From contig CM053333.1 in the NCBI GenBank assembly GCA_028583605.1, forward strand, positions 9,299,638 through 9,363,637: DNA of 64,000 nt. The letters run 5' to 3'. Both the position numbers and the translations under genes were made by a program. This document shows positions 44,312 to 55,520 of the stretch, piece by piece. Source of the stretch: Dastarcus helophoroides. Its lineage: Eukaryota; Arthropoda; Insecta; Coleoptera; Bothrideridae. Below the pieces are notes generated by a model. It did no database searches and was not told the DNA's origin. It was given only the letters and a program-made list of their open reading frames with translations. Position 1 is the first letter of the stretch. The number at the start of each line of letters is the position of its first letter.

Positions 44312-47300
44312 ATTTCTACCTCAATTTCAAAATCCCGGTAGTGTAGTATTTTTTTCTTAAAATTTTGACTGAAATTCCAAATTTCTAGGAAAAATTGAAA
44401 ATGACGAGATTTTATCCGAAATATTAAGAAAAAAGTTAAATCCTGGAATGTTGGTAAGTTTTTGGGAAGTCGGCATCGTAAAAAATCATTAGCATTCAAA
44501 TTTAGAAATAAAATTGAAATATTGAAATCAGAGTGAAATTTGAAGAACAAAATTCAAACAAAATCGAAATTTTGATTAATAACTTCAAAAAATAGGTGTA
44601 TCAGATTATGGAAGAAAAAAATCGAGGATTAGGGAAAGAAGTAAATTTGGAGTGTTCTGATAAAAAGTTGAAATTTCCAGAAAAATTCAAATTTGCAAAA
44701 AAAATTGTAAGTAATCTGCGTTTTATTACTAAAACGCTAGTCTTTTTTACAAAAGACTAGTTCAAATTTACAACAGAGCATAACACTTTTATTTTAAACT
44801 CGAAACTTTAAAAGGAGAAAAAAAATATTTCGAATAATTTTGAAAAAAATTCCCAATTACAAGGAAGAACTGAAAATTTTGAAAAATTCATAAAGCTTAA
44901 AAATTCAACGTGGTTTAAAATTTTAAGAACAAAGTCAATATGTGCTTAAAAAAATGTCAAATTTGTGAGTTTCTAATCTAACTTTCAGACACGAATGGGA
45001 TTGAAAGTAAGCTCGTAATTTTGAGATGAAAGTTGCATGAATTTGTGTAAAATTTAAAAAAATTCACAGATTTCGCAATCCTTGCAACCAACGGAGACAT
45101 TGGAAATGATAACACCAAATAGAAACATAATTAACACTTTATTTAACATACAAGGTTATACAGGGTATTTACAAATTTCAAAGACAACGCTTGGCAGTTG
45201 ATTCGGAATGATAAATTACGAAAAAAAAAATAATAAAAAATGTTTACTTTTCGAATCGCAGATTTTCAAAGTTGTTATAAAAAATAATATAATTAATAAT
45301 TTCATAACCTCTTTACCGATCGTGTTGAAATATGAAACCTTTATTTATTTAGATTATTAAGGCTAGAATCTTAGTGACGTCGACCCTTGTGTTATCCGAC
45401 ACCCCTTGAAATTCGCCACGACAATTATCTTTGTATCTTCAAAGTAGTAAATAATAATAATTACATAAAATATGTATTGATTTACAACAATACGTATTGC
45501 GTTTAGTTTTTATTTTTTTATAACTGATTAAAATGTCGTTAAGGCTGACTGTGTTGAAAGTGTTTGCAGATGTGTCTTACACCACATAAATTTTATGGCC
45601 CTTCACAGTTTGTTTGAACCCCCTGGTTGGATAAGTAGTACATTTCAGAAATTTGTCATTCGGACAAGTGGTTCTTAGATATAAGTTTAAGAATCATTTT
45701 ATTGACACTGAATGTGCCTTCTTTCCTTTTTGAAAGGCAAAGTTACAATGAAGAGACCACAGTGTGCTCGTAAGTAGTAATTGTCTTGAAAGTGTTATTC
45801 CTGGCCTTTTTTTCTTGGGATAAAAGTATTTTGTTTTCAGTTTCCTCTTGATCCTAACATTTATTGCTCCGGTCATGTAATTGTTCTTCCTGACAAGAAT
45901 TTATGGTCTTTGAATTGCATGTCATATTTTTGTTTCTTTGAATGGACTTTTAAATGACCAGCTGCATTCAACCCAATTTGGTTTCTTGAAAATGAAGTTA
46001 ATTTTTTCTGATTTCAATGGAATTTTTAATTACTTCCAAAATAAACTTGTTTCAGTTAATAAATCTTATTTAGGTTATTTCGCACTGAAATCAGGATCAT
46101 CGAAAAAAACATTAGAGGGCAGTTGAATGGCAAATTTATCAATCTTAAAAATTGAGGTTGGTTCTATGATTTTGTTTATCATATTCCAGATCACACGTGA
46201 ATTCGTGTAGATGTGATTTGATTCATATGTTACATTACTTCAAAATCTTTTAAAGAAAATTACAATTTTTTAACTAATGCTGAAGTAATGATGTTTGCTT
46301 GACACCCTGGATTTAACAATGCTGGACATTGTTTAAAGTTACTGCACCTATTTCTAATTAAAACTAGAGCTGTAATGGTTGTACTGATTGACATTTTCGC
46401 TTTGCATGATCATTTAATTTTTCCGCTCTTATGGGAATAATAAATAAAAGTAATTCCCTTTTTTGCCGAAAGCTCGAAAACCTTTATTACAGTTAATTAG
46501 TTGTCTTAGAGCGGGTTGTGTGGTTCTTCTAAATTAAAAAAAGTTTAGGACTGTTGTGACCTGTTCTTTTATTTTAAAGCGGTCTTGCAGCAACTCTATT
46601 GCATAATTAATTAATAATAATAATTAACTGATAATGACAATGATTCAATAACGTCACTTGAATCTCCTTCCACAGAATCGCAAAGATAATGAAATTTCTT
46701 AATATCAAAAATACGCTTGTCGTAATGAACTAACCACTTAAATGAATCTAAAAACAAAAATGGGAAGCGATGAGGGCTTTAAATTAGCAACAGATATGGT
46801 ATATAATTATCTCGAGCCGTTTAATAATGACAGAGTGAGTCTGATTGAATTAGTAAATTTCAATTTATGTCAGTTAAAATTTTATCGGATGTTCAAATGA
46901 AAAAGTCATCAAGTGTGCTGTAAGTTTTTTAAAAGAGAACGTGGTGAACCCGGCATTCGATTACTTATTGACTATTTTGGTTGATCCGTCAAGGGGCATT
47001 TTGACGTCTTATTTATCCAGAGAGGTTAAAATTTTCTAACCTAAAGAAAATCGTCTAGAAATCTATTTTACTCTTAATTTTACTCTTCTTTACAAAATTA
47101 TGCGCTTATGCTTTCAAAATAATTATAAACACAAATTTTGGGCTTTTCCGAAATTTAATAATTTCTTCCACAATTTCCAATTTTTTAAATTTTTACTTTA
47201 AACTTGCAATTCTTGTGTTTGTTCTTAAAACTTCGGATTTCAAACCGATTCAAAATTTGAACATCAGTCTTGCGAGTCTAACCCAAGATATTGCATTAAA

Positions 47301-50019
47301 AAAATAAATATAGAGTATTTTCTTGAAATTATGACTTTTTCACAAAATTCCTCAACCTTTCAAAATGTCATTTATTTTTCTTAAACTGTCAATAAATATT
47401 TACGTTTTATTTAAAATTTTCATGTTAAATAATAAATTCTAAATATTTCTAAAGATTTTGATTTATTTTCGAAATTGTGACAGCCTAAAAAATTCTTAAA
47501 ATTATAAATATATCAACTCGAAAACTCAAGATTTTTTATCGAAATTTTGTAATGTAAACTTTTTTTTCGAAATTTAAGATCCCCTTTTTCACTGAATTAT
47601 GAGTGGTGGGTTTCCTCAAATTTTAAAATCCCAAAATTCAAACTTTACTTTCTACTTTTATTTCCAACACCAATAAAAGTTTCAACCAGTGTTAAAGCTT
47701 TAATTTTTTATTTTTAAGGTTTTAAATTTAACCTAGACTCTTTTTAAGAACACAAGTCATTTATTTAAAATCTTGACTTTAAATGAAATATTTTAATTTT
47801 ATTTTAAATGATTTTGATTTAGTTGTAAAATTTTATCTTTAACCTCAAAATGTTGACATATGTTTTAAAATTTTAGAACATTATGAATTTTTTGAAATCC
47901 TGGAATATTTTCCTAAAATTGTCTATTTTTTTAAATGTTTTTCTCGCAACTTTTCTGAATTCAAAATTTTGGCCTTATTTAGCTATTTTTTTTATATTTT
48001 CGACCTTAATGTCGAAGTATTCGACTTGAGATTTCGAGTGAAAACTTGAATATTCAAATATTTTGCTTTCGACTTTTTTCTATTTTTAAGGTTATTTCTG
48101 CAATGTTTATCTTTTCTAAATTTACAGTTTCCATTAGCCAAGTTTCTTCTGAAAGATTATTTTTTAAATTGAAATATACTCGTATAACCAAATAGACTAC
48201 GAAATAATTTAAATCAAAATAATATTAAGTCACCTATGCTTATGGCTCTTGAAAGAAATATTTTAGTACAAAGTGAAAACAATGAAATATTAAAATATAT
48301 TTAATCTACAAGCAAATATTTGTCAACTTCATTGTAATTTACATTTATTTGAGCCCCAAAAATTATAAGTGCATATATTTTACCACATTCGTTTACTGAG
48401 TACTTCAAGGTTTTCAAGACAGTACGTGAATTCGATTTAGGGTAAGAGTTTACAGCATAATAATGGAATTATAACCCCTCAGTTAAGAGCCGCTGACTTG
48501 GATAGCCCGTGTAAACTTCAGAACCTTTAAGTTTGCGCATATTTACATGCTCACGATACCGCCTACTGTGTTCAGTTTTTGTTAGCGATGTTTTCGTACT
48601 TAACTCACTAGATTCTCTATTTTCAATCTCTCGTAAACGTTTTTTACGCTCTCAATATGTCTTACACTTTTCGCTATTTTTCATACTCTTAATATCCATA
48701 GCTGATAGCCTTATCCAATGAAACGTCACTGGATTAAACGAATATGGTGCTCTGCGGTGAACTGTGAACTTAACATTCTCCCATAGTTTTTATTCCGGCC
48801 TCTCGACGCCGAGAGCGCTCGACTGGCGATTCGAGTATGTCCGACCGACCGACACCTTGTTCTCTCAAGCTTAACGAAAACCCGAAACTTCACCCCATAT
48901 CTCAACAATAAACATTTCCAATGTTAAAAATAAATCGAAATATCTAAAAATCAATCACAAACTTTAGGGTAAAATAAAAGTTATTTTAATTATATACAAA
49001 TTCAACGAAACCGAAATAAATCGTTATTATTTTACGGTTCTGTTCCGGTTTTCGTTCGACAAAAATAACGGTTTTTTTCGGTTTCCGGTTTTCGGTTTAG
49101 TTCCGGTACGAAGGCCTGGTTTAAATTCTTTAAAACAAATTACAAAGTCCAAGTTTAAACTCAAAAAGCCGAAATTTTATTATATATTATATATTTTATT
49201 TTATAAAATCATTAAAAATTTCTTTGGTTTTCTTAACTTCGATTGGGAGCACGCCTCTGAATATAAGACTTTCTTAAGTATTTAACTATTACTCAGTTAG
49301 GGTAATATCTAAGTTAGCTGCTAAACTAGCACCTAAACATCGAGTGTTGCTGCTTATTACTCTTTTTGATTGATTGTACGTGTATATGACGTAGCATTAT
49401 AGTGACATACGATTTTTCATGAAAAGCCTAGGCATATCATGAAATGTCGGCGCTTTTGCGATTGTCGGTGTGCAATAAAATTACTTAAAGTAACATAGGG
49501 GATAATATGGCAATATTATCGGTGGTGATCAGATGTTTATTAGAAAATAGGATATGTTGACTTTACGCCAAAAGAAAAACAATAACAAAAATTTATTATA
49601 AAGATTAAAAAAACACTATTTATTGGAACAGAAGATGGTTTTGTAATATTTATAGTTCCATATTTTGTCTTGTTTAAAATACCTTGCCCTTTAAATAACC
49701 AGTTGGAGGAAACCGCTTCTTTAAGTGCTTTTCTAAACTTATTATAAATATTTAAAACTGTTTATTTTATTTTGTTTAAATATTCTGTGTCCATCAATTA
49801 ACATACAAAAAAATTAAAAAATAGTTTAATTAGGTCTACTCATTGGTTGACAGTATGGGCTCACGAGCCTCATTCACTCTTGACCGATTTCTTATTTATT
49901 TATTTATATTGGTTACACTTGCAACCCTAAGTCGCGCAAACATTTAAGGGAACGTTTTTTTATTCAAAATTAGTAGTAGTGTTAATAGGATTAAATGAAT
50001 GGTAAAATATAAAAACTAT
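44312..50019. other. Gene-free AT-rich DNA
   Basis: 44312-45060 belongs to the diverged duplication shared with about 56580-57310. 45060-48900 shows nothing recognisable; the frame at 48726-48908 has no relatives I know. 48990-49120 is a hAT-like end rich in CGGTTTCCGGTTTTCGG and closing TACGAAGGCCTGG, and a sister end is at 57370-57464. Confidence 0.45.
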
Positions 50020-51898
50020 TTTTTTTAAAGTTTAATCCACTCGCAAAGGGTAACCTCATTATGCTTTCAAAGCACTGCGAGTAGGATGCGGAAACAAGCA
50101 TAGATGGCGAAGAACCGCCTTCCTAAACAAGGATAAGTTATGATTTTTGGGGAAAATTCCTTTCGGTAACAAGTTCCATAACTTCGAAGTTCTATAGAAA
50201 AAAGAGTCTCCGTAGACAGAAGTCCTCACTGTGTCAAGCTGGACCGCACAGGAATTTGCTGTCTCCGACTGTCTAAAAAGCCTCAAGAATCTTGCCCTTG
50301 GGGGGATTAATCCTATTAGTTCCTGCGAGCATCTTTCATGATAGTACTTGTAGAAAAGAGACAAGTCACCAACCATACGCCTGTGTTCTAGTGTTTCGAG
50401 AGAATCGGTCAGACTCTCGTCATCAATTAGGCGATTCGCTCTTCTTTGAATTGAATCCAAGAGAGCCATGAGAACAGTATTCTAGTGATGGCCTAACTTG
50501 AGCTTTGTATAGTGTTAATAGCTGATGAGATGTGAAGCACTTTTTAGCTCTAAAAAGAAAGCCTTGCTTCTGAGAGGCGGATTTGGCAATGGCGCGCACA
50601 TGATCGTCCCAAGAGAAGTTGGTGCTCGCATTTACTCCTAGGATAGATAGATTAGATCCCATCGGAAGGATTTTACCTTCCATTAGTATGTTTGTTGCAT
50701 TATCCCTTGATGTTTTCTTAAAGAAAACCGCGGCCTGAGTTTTTGAAGCGTTGAAATCGACCAAATTGTTCTTACCCCATTCCAGAATAATCTCGAGATC
50801 CCGATTAATCTCCTGTATCTGCTGTTCCCTTAGTCGATCTGAAACAGCGATAGATAATGGTTTGTCGGAGAAAAAAGATGACACAAGGTTACTATCATTT
50901 GCGCAGCTGTATATAGGATTGAAAGTTGAAGCTAAGAAATCGTTTATATGTAACAAAAATAGAGTAGGAGACAGAACAGACCCCTGAGGCACCTCTGCGT
51001 TAATCCCAAATGTCTTGGATGAGATGCCATCGACAACGACATGGAGAGATCTGTCAGCGAGAAAATTGGATATCAAATGACAGAGTCCAGGAGGAAGACC
51101 ATAAGATGTTAATTTAACGAGAAGAGGTCGGTGCCAGACTCTGTCGAAAGCCTTTGAGATATCCAATGCCACAATCCTAGCCTCTCCATATTTTTCCATA
51201 GCTGAGTTACAGATATGAGTAACATATACCGGTAGATCGCCAGTGAAACGTTGTTGTCTAAAACCCTATTACCTGTCGGAGATGATTCTATTTTCCTCCA
51301 GATATTTGAGAATCTCGATGTTGATAACCTTTTCCGCCACTTTAGATATAACGGGTAACAAAGATATAGGGCGATAGTTGTTAGGCAAATTCCTTTTTCC
51401 CTTTTTAGGGTCAAGCTGCCCTCTAACAGATTTCCAGATATTAGGGAATACACCTTTGTTGTAAGAGAGTGTGAACAATTTACTTAGGACAGGAGTCAAC
51501 TCTGGGGCGCACTCCTTCAGAACAATAGTGGGAATACCATCAAGGCCAGAAGCTTTCGAGGTGTCTAGCTCAAGGAGAATCTTCCTGATTGTGCGTTGCC
51601 TGAAAACAACTTCAGGCATCGAAGTGCCAACCTTAGGAAGAATAGGAGGTTCTACGTTTGGAGAATCAAGATTAGAATTTTGAGCAAACATTAAGGTTAA
51701 CATGTCAGCCTTTTTCTTGGAGGTAGTAGCAATATTACTATTTTCATCGAGTAAAGGTGGAAAATTTGAAGGTGTAAAATGCTTTCCAATCAACTTTGCA
51801 AATTCCCAAAAGGACCTGGAAACGTTCGGACAGTTGATAAGCCTCTGGCGCATTTATTTTAACGATAAGCTGGAAATACAAAAGAATCCCTTGTAGCA
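50020..51898 (-). pseudogene. Non-LTR retrotransposon reverse transcriptase, decayed
   Basis: The - strand codes much of a CR1/Jockey-group reverse transcriptase: a linker (SRSFWEFAKLI), RT motifs SKASGLDGIPTIVLK, NNYRPISLLPVISKVAEK, VALDISKAFDRVWH, VPQGSVLSPTLFLLHINDFL, thumb region, and a C-terminal ALLDSIQRRANRL segment ending at 50059. It is 5' truncated at about 51898, inside the linker before the RT domain. Lesions: two adjacent in-frame stops (51266-51271) after RIISDR, one frameshift near 50465, and the catalytic YADD box reads CAND. The 3' end, with a T-run then AAAGTTTAATCC, is shared with the tail at 17135-17369. Dead element. Confidence 0.9.
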
Positions 51899-52678
51899 GA
51901 AAATTTGTTGTTTTTTTTTTATATTAAATAGCTGAAATATTAAATTTAATTTAATTGAGCTGTCAAAAAGGCTATTTTCGTAAAAGCTTTACATGTAAAG
52001 TAAACCTTATAAAATTACCCCTTATTACCATCATTTGTAATTTCTATTACAATCACAAACAGCGTGAAATTAATATTCAACGAGCTATATCACTTAGCGA
52101 GACAAAACGTATCAAATAAAGCTTAACCAAAACGGCACGAGGCATCATGTGCACAACCTCGTTTAATCTCAAGCTGTGTTTACTTTTCCAATAATATGTT
52201 GAAGTTGCTGTTTTCCTTTTCAAACAAAATCCAGGACAGCTGGATACGTGTCGAAAATTATCCCGAATTTAAAATACATACGAGAAAGTTTAATCGATAA
52301 GCCATCGGCTGAGATGCCTTATTTCCTGCTAGGCAACCTTAATGTCAACCTACCGAATCATTATCGCCCCTGGGCCTTTGCAGAGAAACCCTCGGTTTGC
52401 GGCCCCAAAATCCTTTTGCAACGCTCGAAATGTTATATCAATATCCCTGCTAACACGTTCCACTTTAAATAAGTATGTGCGTCAATATATGCCAAACAAA
52501 ATAAGGGGATAGCCCATGAGTCAAATGCATTAATTTGTTTAGAATGGCGTACAAATATCCGCAATTAGTTGCGGGTTTGTGTTTGAAGAATGTTTGCTCT
52601 TTTGTTAAATATGGATTCAGAGTTTGAACTTCACGCTAAATAAATATAACAGGATAGAGATGCGCAACGAATTTTAAC
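51899..52678. other. Upstream region of the secreted-protein gene
   Basis: No coding region is supported. 52210-52480 is clearly less AT-rich than its surroundings and could hold regulatory sequence for the gene that starts at 52711; this is inference from composition only. Confidence 0.4.
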
Positions 52679-52715
52679 ATAAATATACGCGAGTCACAAA
52701 GGAAGGTCTCATTTG
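52679..52715 (+). promoter_or_regulatory. Core promoter: TATA box and initiator
   Basis: ATAAATATA at 52679-52687 is followed about 30 bases later by TCATTTG at 52709-52715, close to the arthropod initiator TCAKTY. This puts transcription start at about 52711, 37 bases before the ATG at 52748. Spacing is right for a TATA-Inr promoter. Confidence 0.6.
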
Positions 52716-52747
52716 TTGTGTTTTGATCAAAATTCGCTAATACAGAG

Positions 52748-52787
52748 ATGATTAAATTAGCGTTTGTCGCAACATCTTTCGTTTTCC
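52748..52787 (+). CDS. Secreted Gly/Ser-rich protein, exon 1 (signal peptide)
   Basis: Thirteen codons plus one base: MIKLAFVATSFVF, ending at a strong donor C|GTAAGT. This is the first half of a signal peptide. Joined in phase 1 to the exon at 58484, it completes a textbook signal sequence (hydrophobic core through FLLAM, Ala/Thr-rich end TATA before DTYY). A TATA box and initiator lie upstream. The match of phase, hydrophobic continuity and promoter supports the join, although the intron is 5.7 kb. Confidence 0.75.
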
Positions 52788-53879
52788 GTAAGTTCAATTT
52801 TAATTTTATTCAACCTTGTACTTTATAAATCCGTTTGAAACAAAAAAAAAACGAAATTCTTTTGTATCAGAATCATTCCACATTCTAAGCTGTTTAAGGG
52901 ATTTGGGTCTTCGATAAACGAAACAAAAGCTCATTTCGGCTCAAGGGGAACTCTATGGCGACGTATGCGAGTTAAAGTAACTGCGATGAAAAAATAACGT
53001 AAAATACGATCAGAAAGTAACATAAAATAACGCTTAGTTCATGTTTCACAAGAACGTATTAATATCCAATCGATTTCGAACGTCTCGTGCATTATCAAAG
53101 ACGATTGTATTTAATAATGGTTCTGATAATTTAAGATTATTGAGAATATTAGCCCTTTTTACGGGGTGACATTCCAGGGTTTACTTGTTTTGCAAAATTA
53201 GTTTATGTGTTTTTATTTGTATCTTTTTGAAATTTTTTCGAAGACTATGCACTATTACGCCTTTTTACTTGTGCAGTCGGGTTACTGGGGTTCATTTTGG
53301 ACATTAACATTAAGGTGTAAGCCGAATAAGCTACATATTATAATATTTTTTTTCGGTTGGACCAAATAGAAGCTTTTTTAGTGTAATATTATATTTACCA
53401 AAATTATTAAAGTCCTGCACTTGACATTTTTACATAAACAAAGGCCCGGAGGGGCTAAAGCGCTAATATGAAAAGTTTTCGTTTTGTGTATGGTGTATGT
53501 CTCAAGCACAATGTCGGCGCCGGGGGCAAACCTATCCGCCTAAAATAAACTCATTTTTTTGCGTAATACATTAATTAAGCATAATATAATCTTGAACGTA
53601 TATTTTTTACTTACAGCAATACAAAATATATACCAGTAACAAACAGATACATAGAAATTTAAGTACAAACGTAAACTAAAAATCTGTAAACTTAATAAAA
53701 CATTAGAGAGTCTTTCTTCGGTTTTTAATTGACGCAAACATTGGCGTATATAGAGGGGAGCCGGGTGGGCTGTGCCCACCCCAGTATTGTCTGGTGCCCA
53801 TCCCAGAATATTAGGTTACCAACCCAAAAATAAAACCCCGATATTTTATGATACATAATACAAATTATTTTAAAATTCT
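52788..53879 (+). other. Start of the 5.7-kb intron, no gene seen
   Basis: AT-rich. Near 53745-53800 a GC-richer stretch (GGCGTATATAGAGGGGAGCC...) looks like a decayed hAT end. Short frames are unsupported. Confidence 0.45.
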
Positions 53880-54460
53880 TAAGTCTTTGTCTTCTTTGTC
53901 TTCCAATCTCCATATGGGGTCAGGAATATTTTCCTCTTACCCCTTTGTCGCTCTGTTCTGTTTAAGAACTTTTACAACCTCACTTGTTTATTGCTGCTCT
54001 TTTCCCTCTTTAGAGATTCAGACCTTTCATGTCTTTCTCTCTTGCGTTGCAGATCTTACTCATCTGCTCGTACCGATAGTTACTCTTTTGCCTCTTTTGA
54101 GATTTAGACCTTCCATGTCTGCCTCTCATCTGCTGCAGATTTTACCCTCTGCCTTTGTCTCTCTTTCTGTAAAACATCCTCTTAATGCGCGTGTGGAACA
54201 ACTTGTTTTTCGTTCGCCTACTAGCCATTTTGTCTTGCCCTCGGGAAACCACAGTAAAACCCGAAGTTAATAGACTCCCTTATCTTCTTAAGACCATTCT
54301 AGGTCTTTTGCATCTTGGATAATCTTGCGGTTCATAATCCACTACTTCCCTGAGTAGCCGATTTGGGTGTACTTCAGCTCTATCAATCTCTCTTCTTGCG
54401 GCTTTTTTACCGTTTCTTCTATAGTTTCTATTTGTAAATCTTCATGAATTCTTAGGTTGG
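53880..54460 (-). pseudogene. Jockey-like LINE, 3' part of ORF2 and 3' UTR
   Basis: Continues the reverse-transcriptase C-terminus of 55245-55520 after an F1 insertion: - strand LRIHEDLQIETIEE, then, after a one-base frame change in an A-run, REIDRAEVHPNRLLREVVDY and PRCKRPRMVLRR, stop at 54280-54282. About 400 bases of 3' UTR follow, with two imperfect repeats of a GACATGGAAGGTCTAAATCT-type unit, ending in a GAAGACAAA-rich tail near 53880. The + strand frame at 53848-54270 is an artefact of this UTR. Confidence 0.8.
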
Positions 54461-54664
54461 TATGCAAGAAGAATGCAACCTAGACTACAAATTCATGCAG
54501 CCCTCCAGGCGTGTATAGTGGAATCATAGGTAGCTGAACTACCAACAGTTGAGACACTGCCACCTAGCGAAGCGGTTGCTCTCTAGGAGAGTTCCCAGAA
54601 GACAAGGATTCTATAATGCCACAGACCAATAGGTTTGAACATTTATTAGATTCGAAGTTTGGAA

Positions 54665-54707
54665 ACCAAATACCGGTTTCGATCTTGTTAGATCTCGTCA
54701 GTTTGGT
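54665..54707 (-). ncRNA. F1 hammerhead ribozyme, intact
   Basis: - strand: ACCAAA, CUGACGA, GAUCU-AACA-AGAUC, GAA, ACCGGU, A, UUUGGU. Same fold as 5156-5198, all core bases present. Stem I continues past an AUAU/UU internal loop with UUGG/CCAA. Predicted cleavage after the GUA triplet (complement of 54671). Confidence 0.87.
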
Positions 54708-55147
54708 ATATCCAACTCGAATGCTAATAAATGTTCCGACAAGTAAGTACTAAAACATTCACAGGCGTCGAGCGAGTGACTTTTTAGTACTACCACCTAT
54801 TGGTCCATAGAGAAACTATAGCCATCGCCAACAATGTCGTATGCAAGAAGAATGCAACCTAGACTACAAATTCATGCAGCCCTCCAGGCGTGTATAGTGA
54901 ATCATAGGTAGCTGAACTACCAACAGTTGAGACACTGCCACCTAGCGAAGCGATTGCTCTCTAGGAGAGTTCCCAGAAGAAGAATTTGTAGTCTAGGTTG
55001 CATTCTTCTTGCATACGACATTGTTGGCGATGGCTATAGTTTCTCTATGGACCAATAGGTGGTAGTACTAAAAAGTCACTCGCTCGACGCCTGTGAATGT
55101 TTTAGTACTTACTTGTCGGAACATTTATTAGCATTCGAGTTGGATAT

Positions 55148-55189
55148 ACCAAACTGACGAGATCTAAAAAGATCGAAACCGGTATTGGT
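55148..55189 (+). ncRNA. F1 hammerhead ribozyme, intact core
   Basis: + strand copy in the inverted half. Core CUGACGA 55154-55160, stem II GAUCU-AAAA-AGAUC, GAA 55175-55177, ACCGGU, A55184. One U is missing from the 3' strand of stem I (UUGGU), which leaves five pairs. Confidence 0.82.
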
Positions 55190-55244
55190 TTCCAAACTTC
55201 GAAGCTAATAAATGTTCAAACCTATTGGTCTGTGCATTATAGAA

Positions 55245-55520
55245 TCTTAGGTTGGTTACAAACCAGGGAGCGTTGGCTATCATCCTTAGCGTTATGTTCT
55301 GTACTGTTTGTAGTATATTCATGTTTGATTTTGCTGTATATCCCCAGCACGCTGCACCATAAGTCATTATAGATTGTATAGCTGCTTTGTAAATTAGTCG
55401 TTTGTTTCTCAGACTTAGACGGCTTTTTCTGCACAGAAGCGAATAAATTCTTGTCCTTGCCATCATTGCTTTCTTCTTAGCATGTTCCATATGTTTCCTG
55501 AACGTTAGCTTTTAATTCTT
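55245..55520 (-). pseudogene. Jockey-like LINE reverse transcriptase C-terminus, 5' part
   Basis: - strand: LTFRKHMEHAKKKA, then RIYSLLCRKSRLSLRNKRLI (thumb-like region), AIQSIMTYGAACWGY and LQTVQNITLRMIANAPWFVTN, typical of the segment after the RT fingers/palm in Jockey elements. It is cut at about 55520 on the 5' side and interrupted by the F1 element on the 3' side; the rest lies at 53880-54460. Confidence 0.85.

Larger units (their letters stand above)
54461..55244. mobile_element. F1 retrozyme-like element, copy 3, inside Jockey
   Basis: A 784-bp insertion flanked by the 11-bp repeat TCTTAGGTTGG (54450-54460 and 55245-55255). Without the insert and one repeat copy the Jockey frame reads on, so the limits are exact. 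Order: terminal module A (54461-54617), ribozyme module B (54618-54839), a second A (54840 to about 54980), then inverted start of A, then inverted B (to 55244). The A-to-A spacing is 379 bases. One intact ribozyme lies on each strand. It is the least decayed F1 copy here. Confidence 0.9.

Noticed and set aside
53848..54270. 140-codon frame on the + strand
   Set aside because: It is the antisense of the Jockey 3' UTR and the end of its ORF2.
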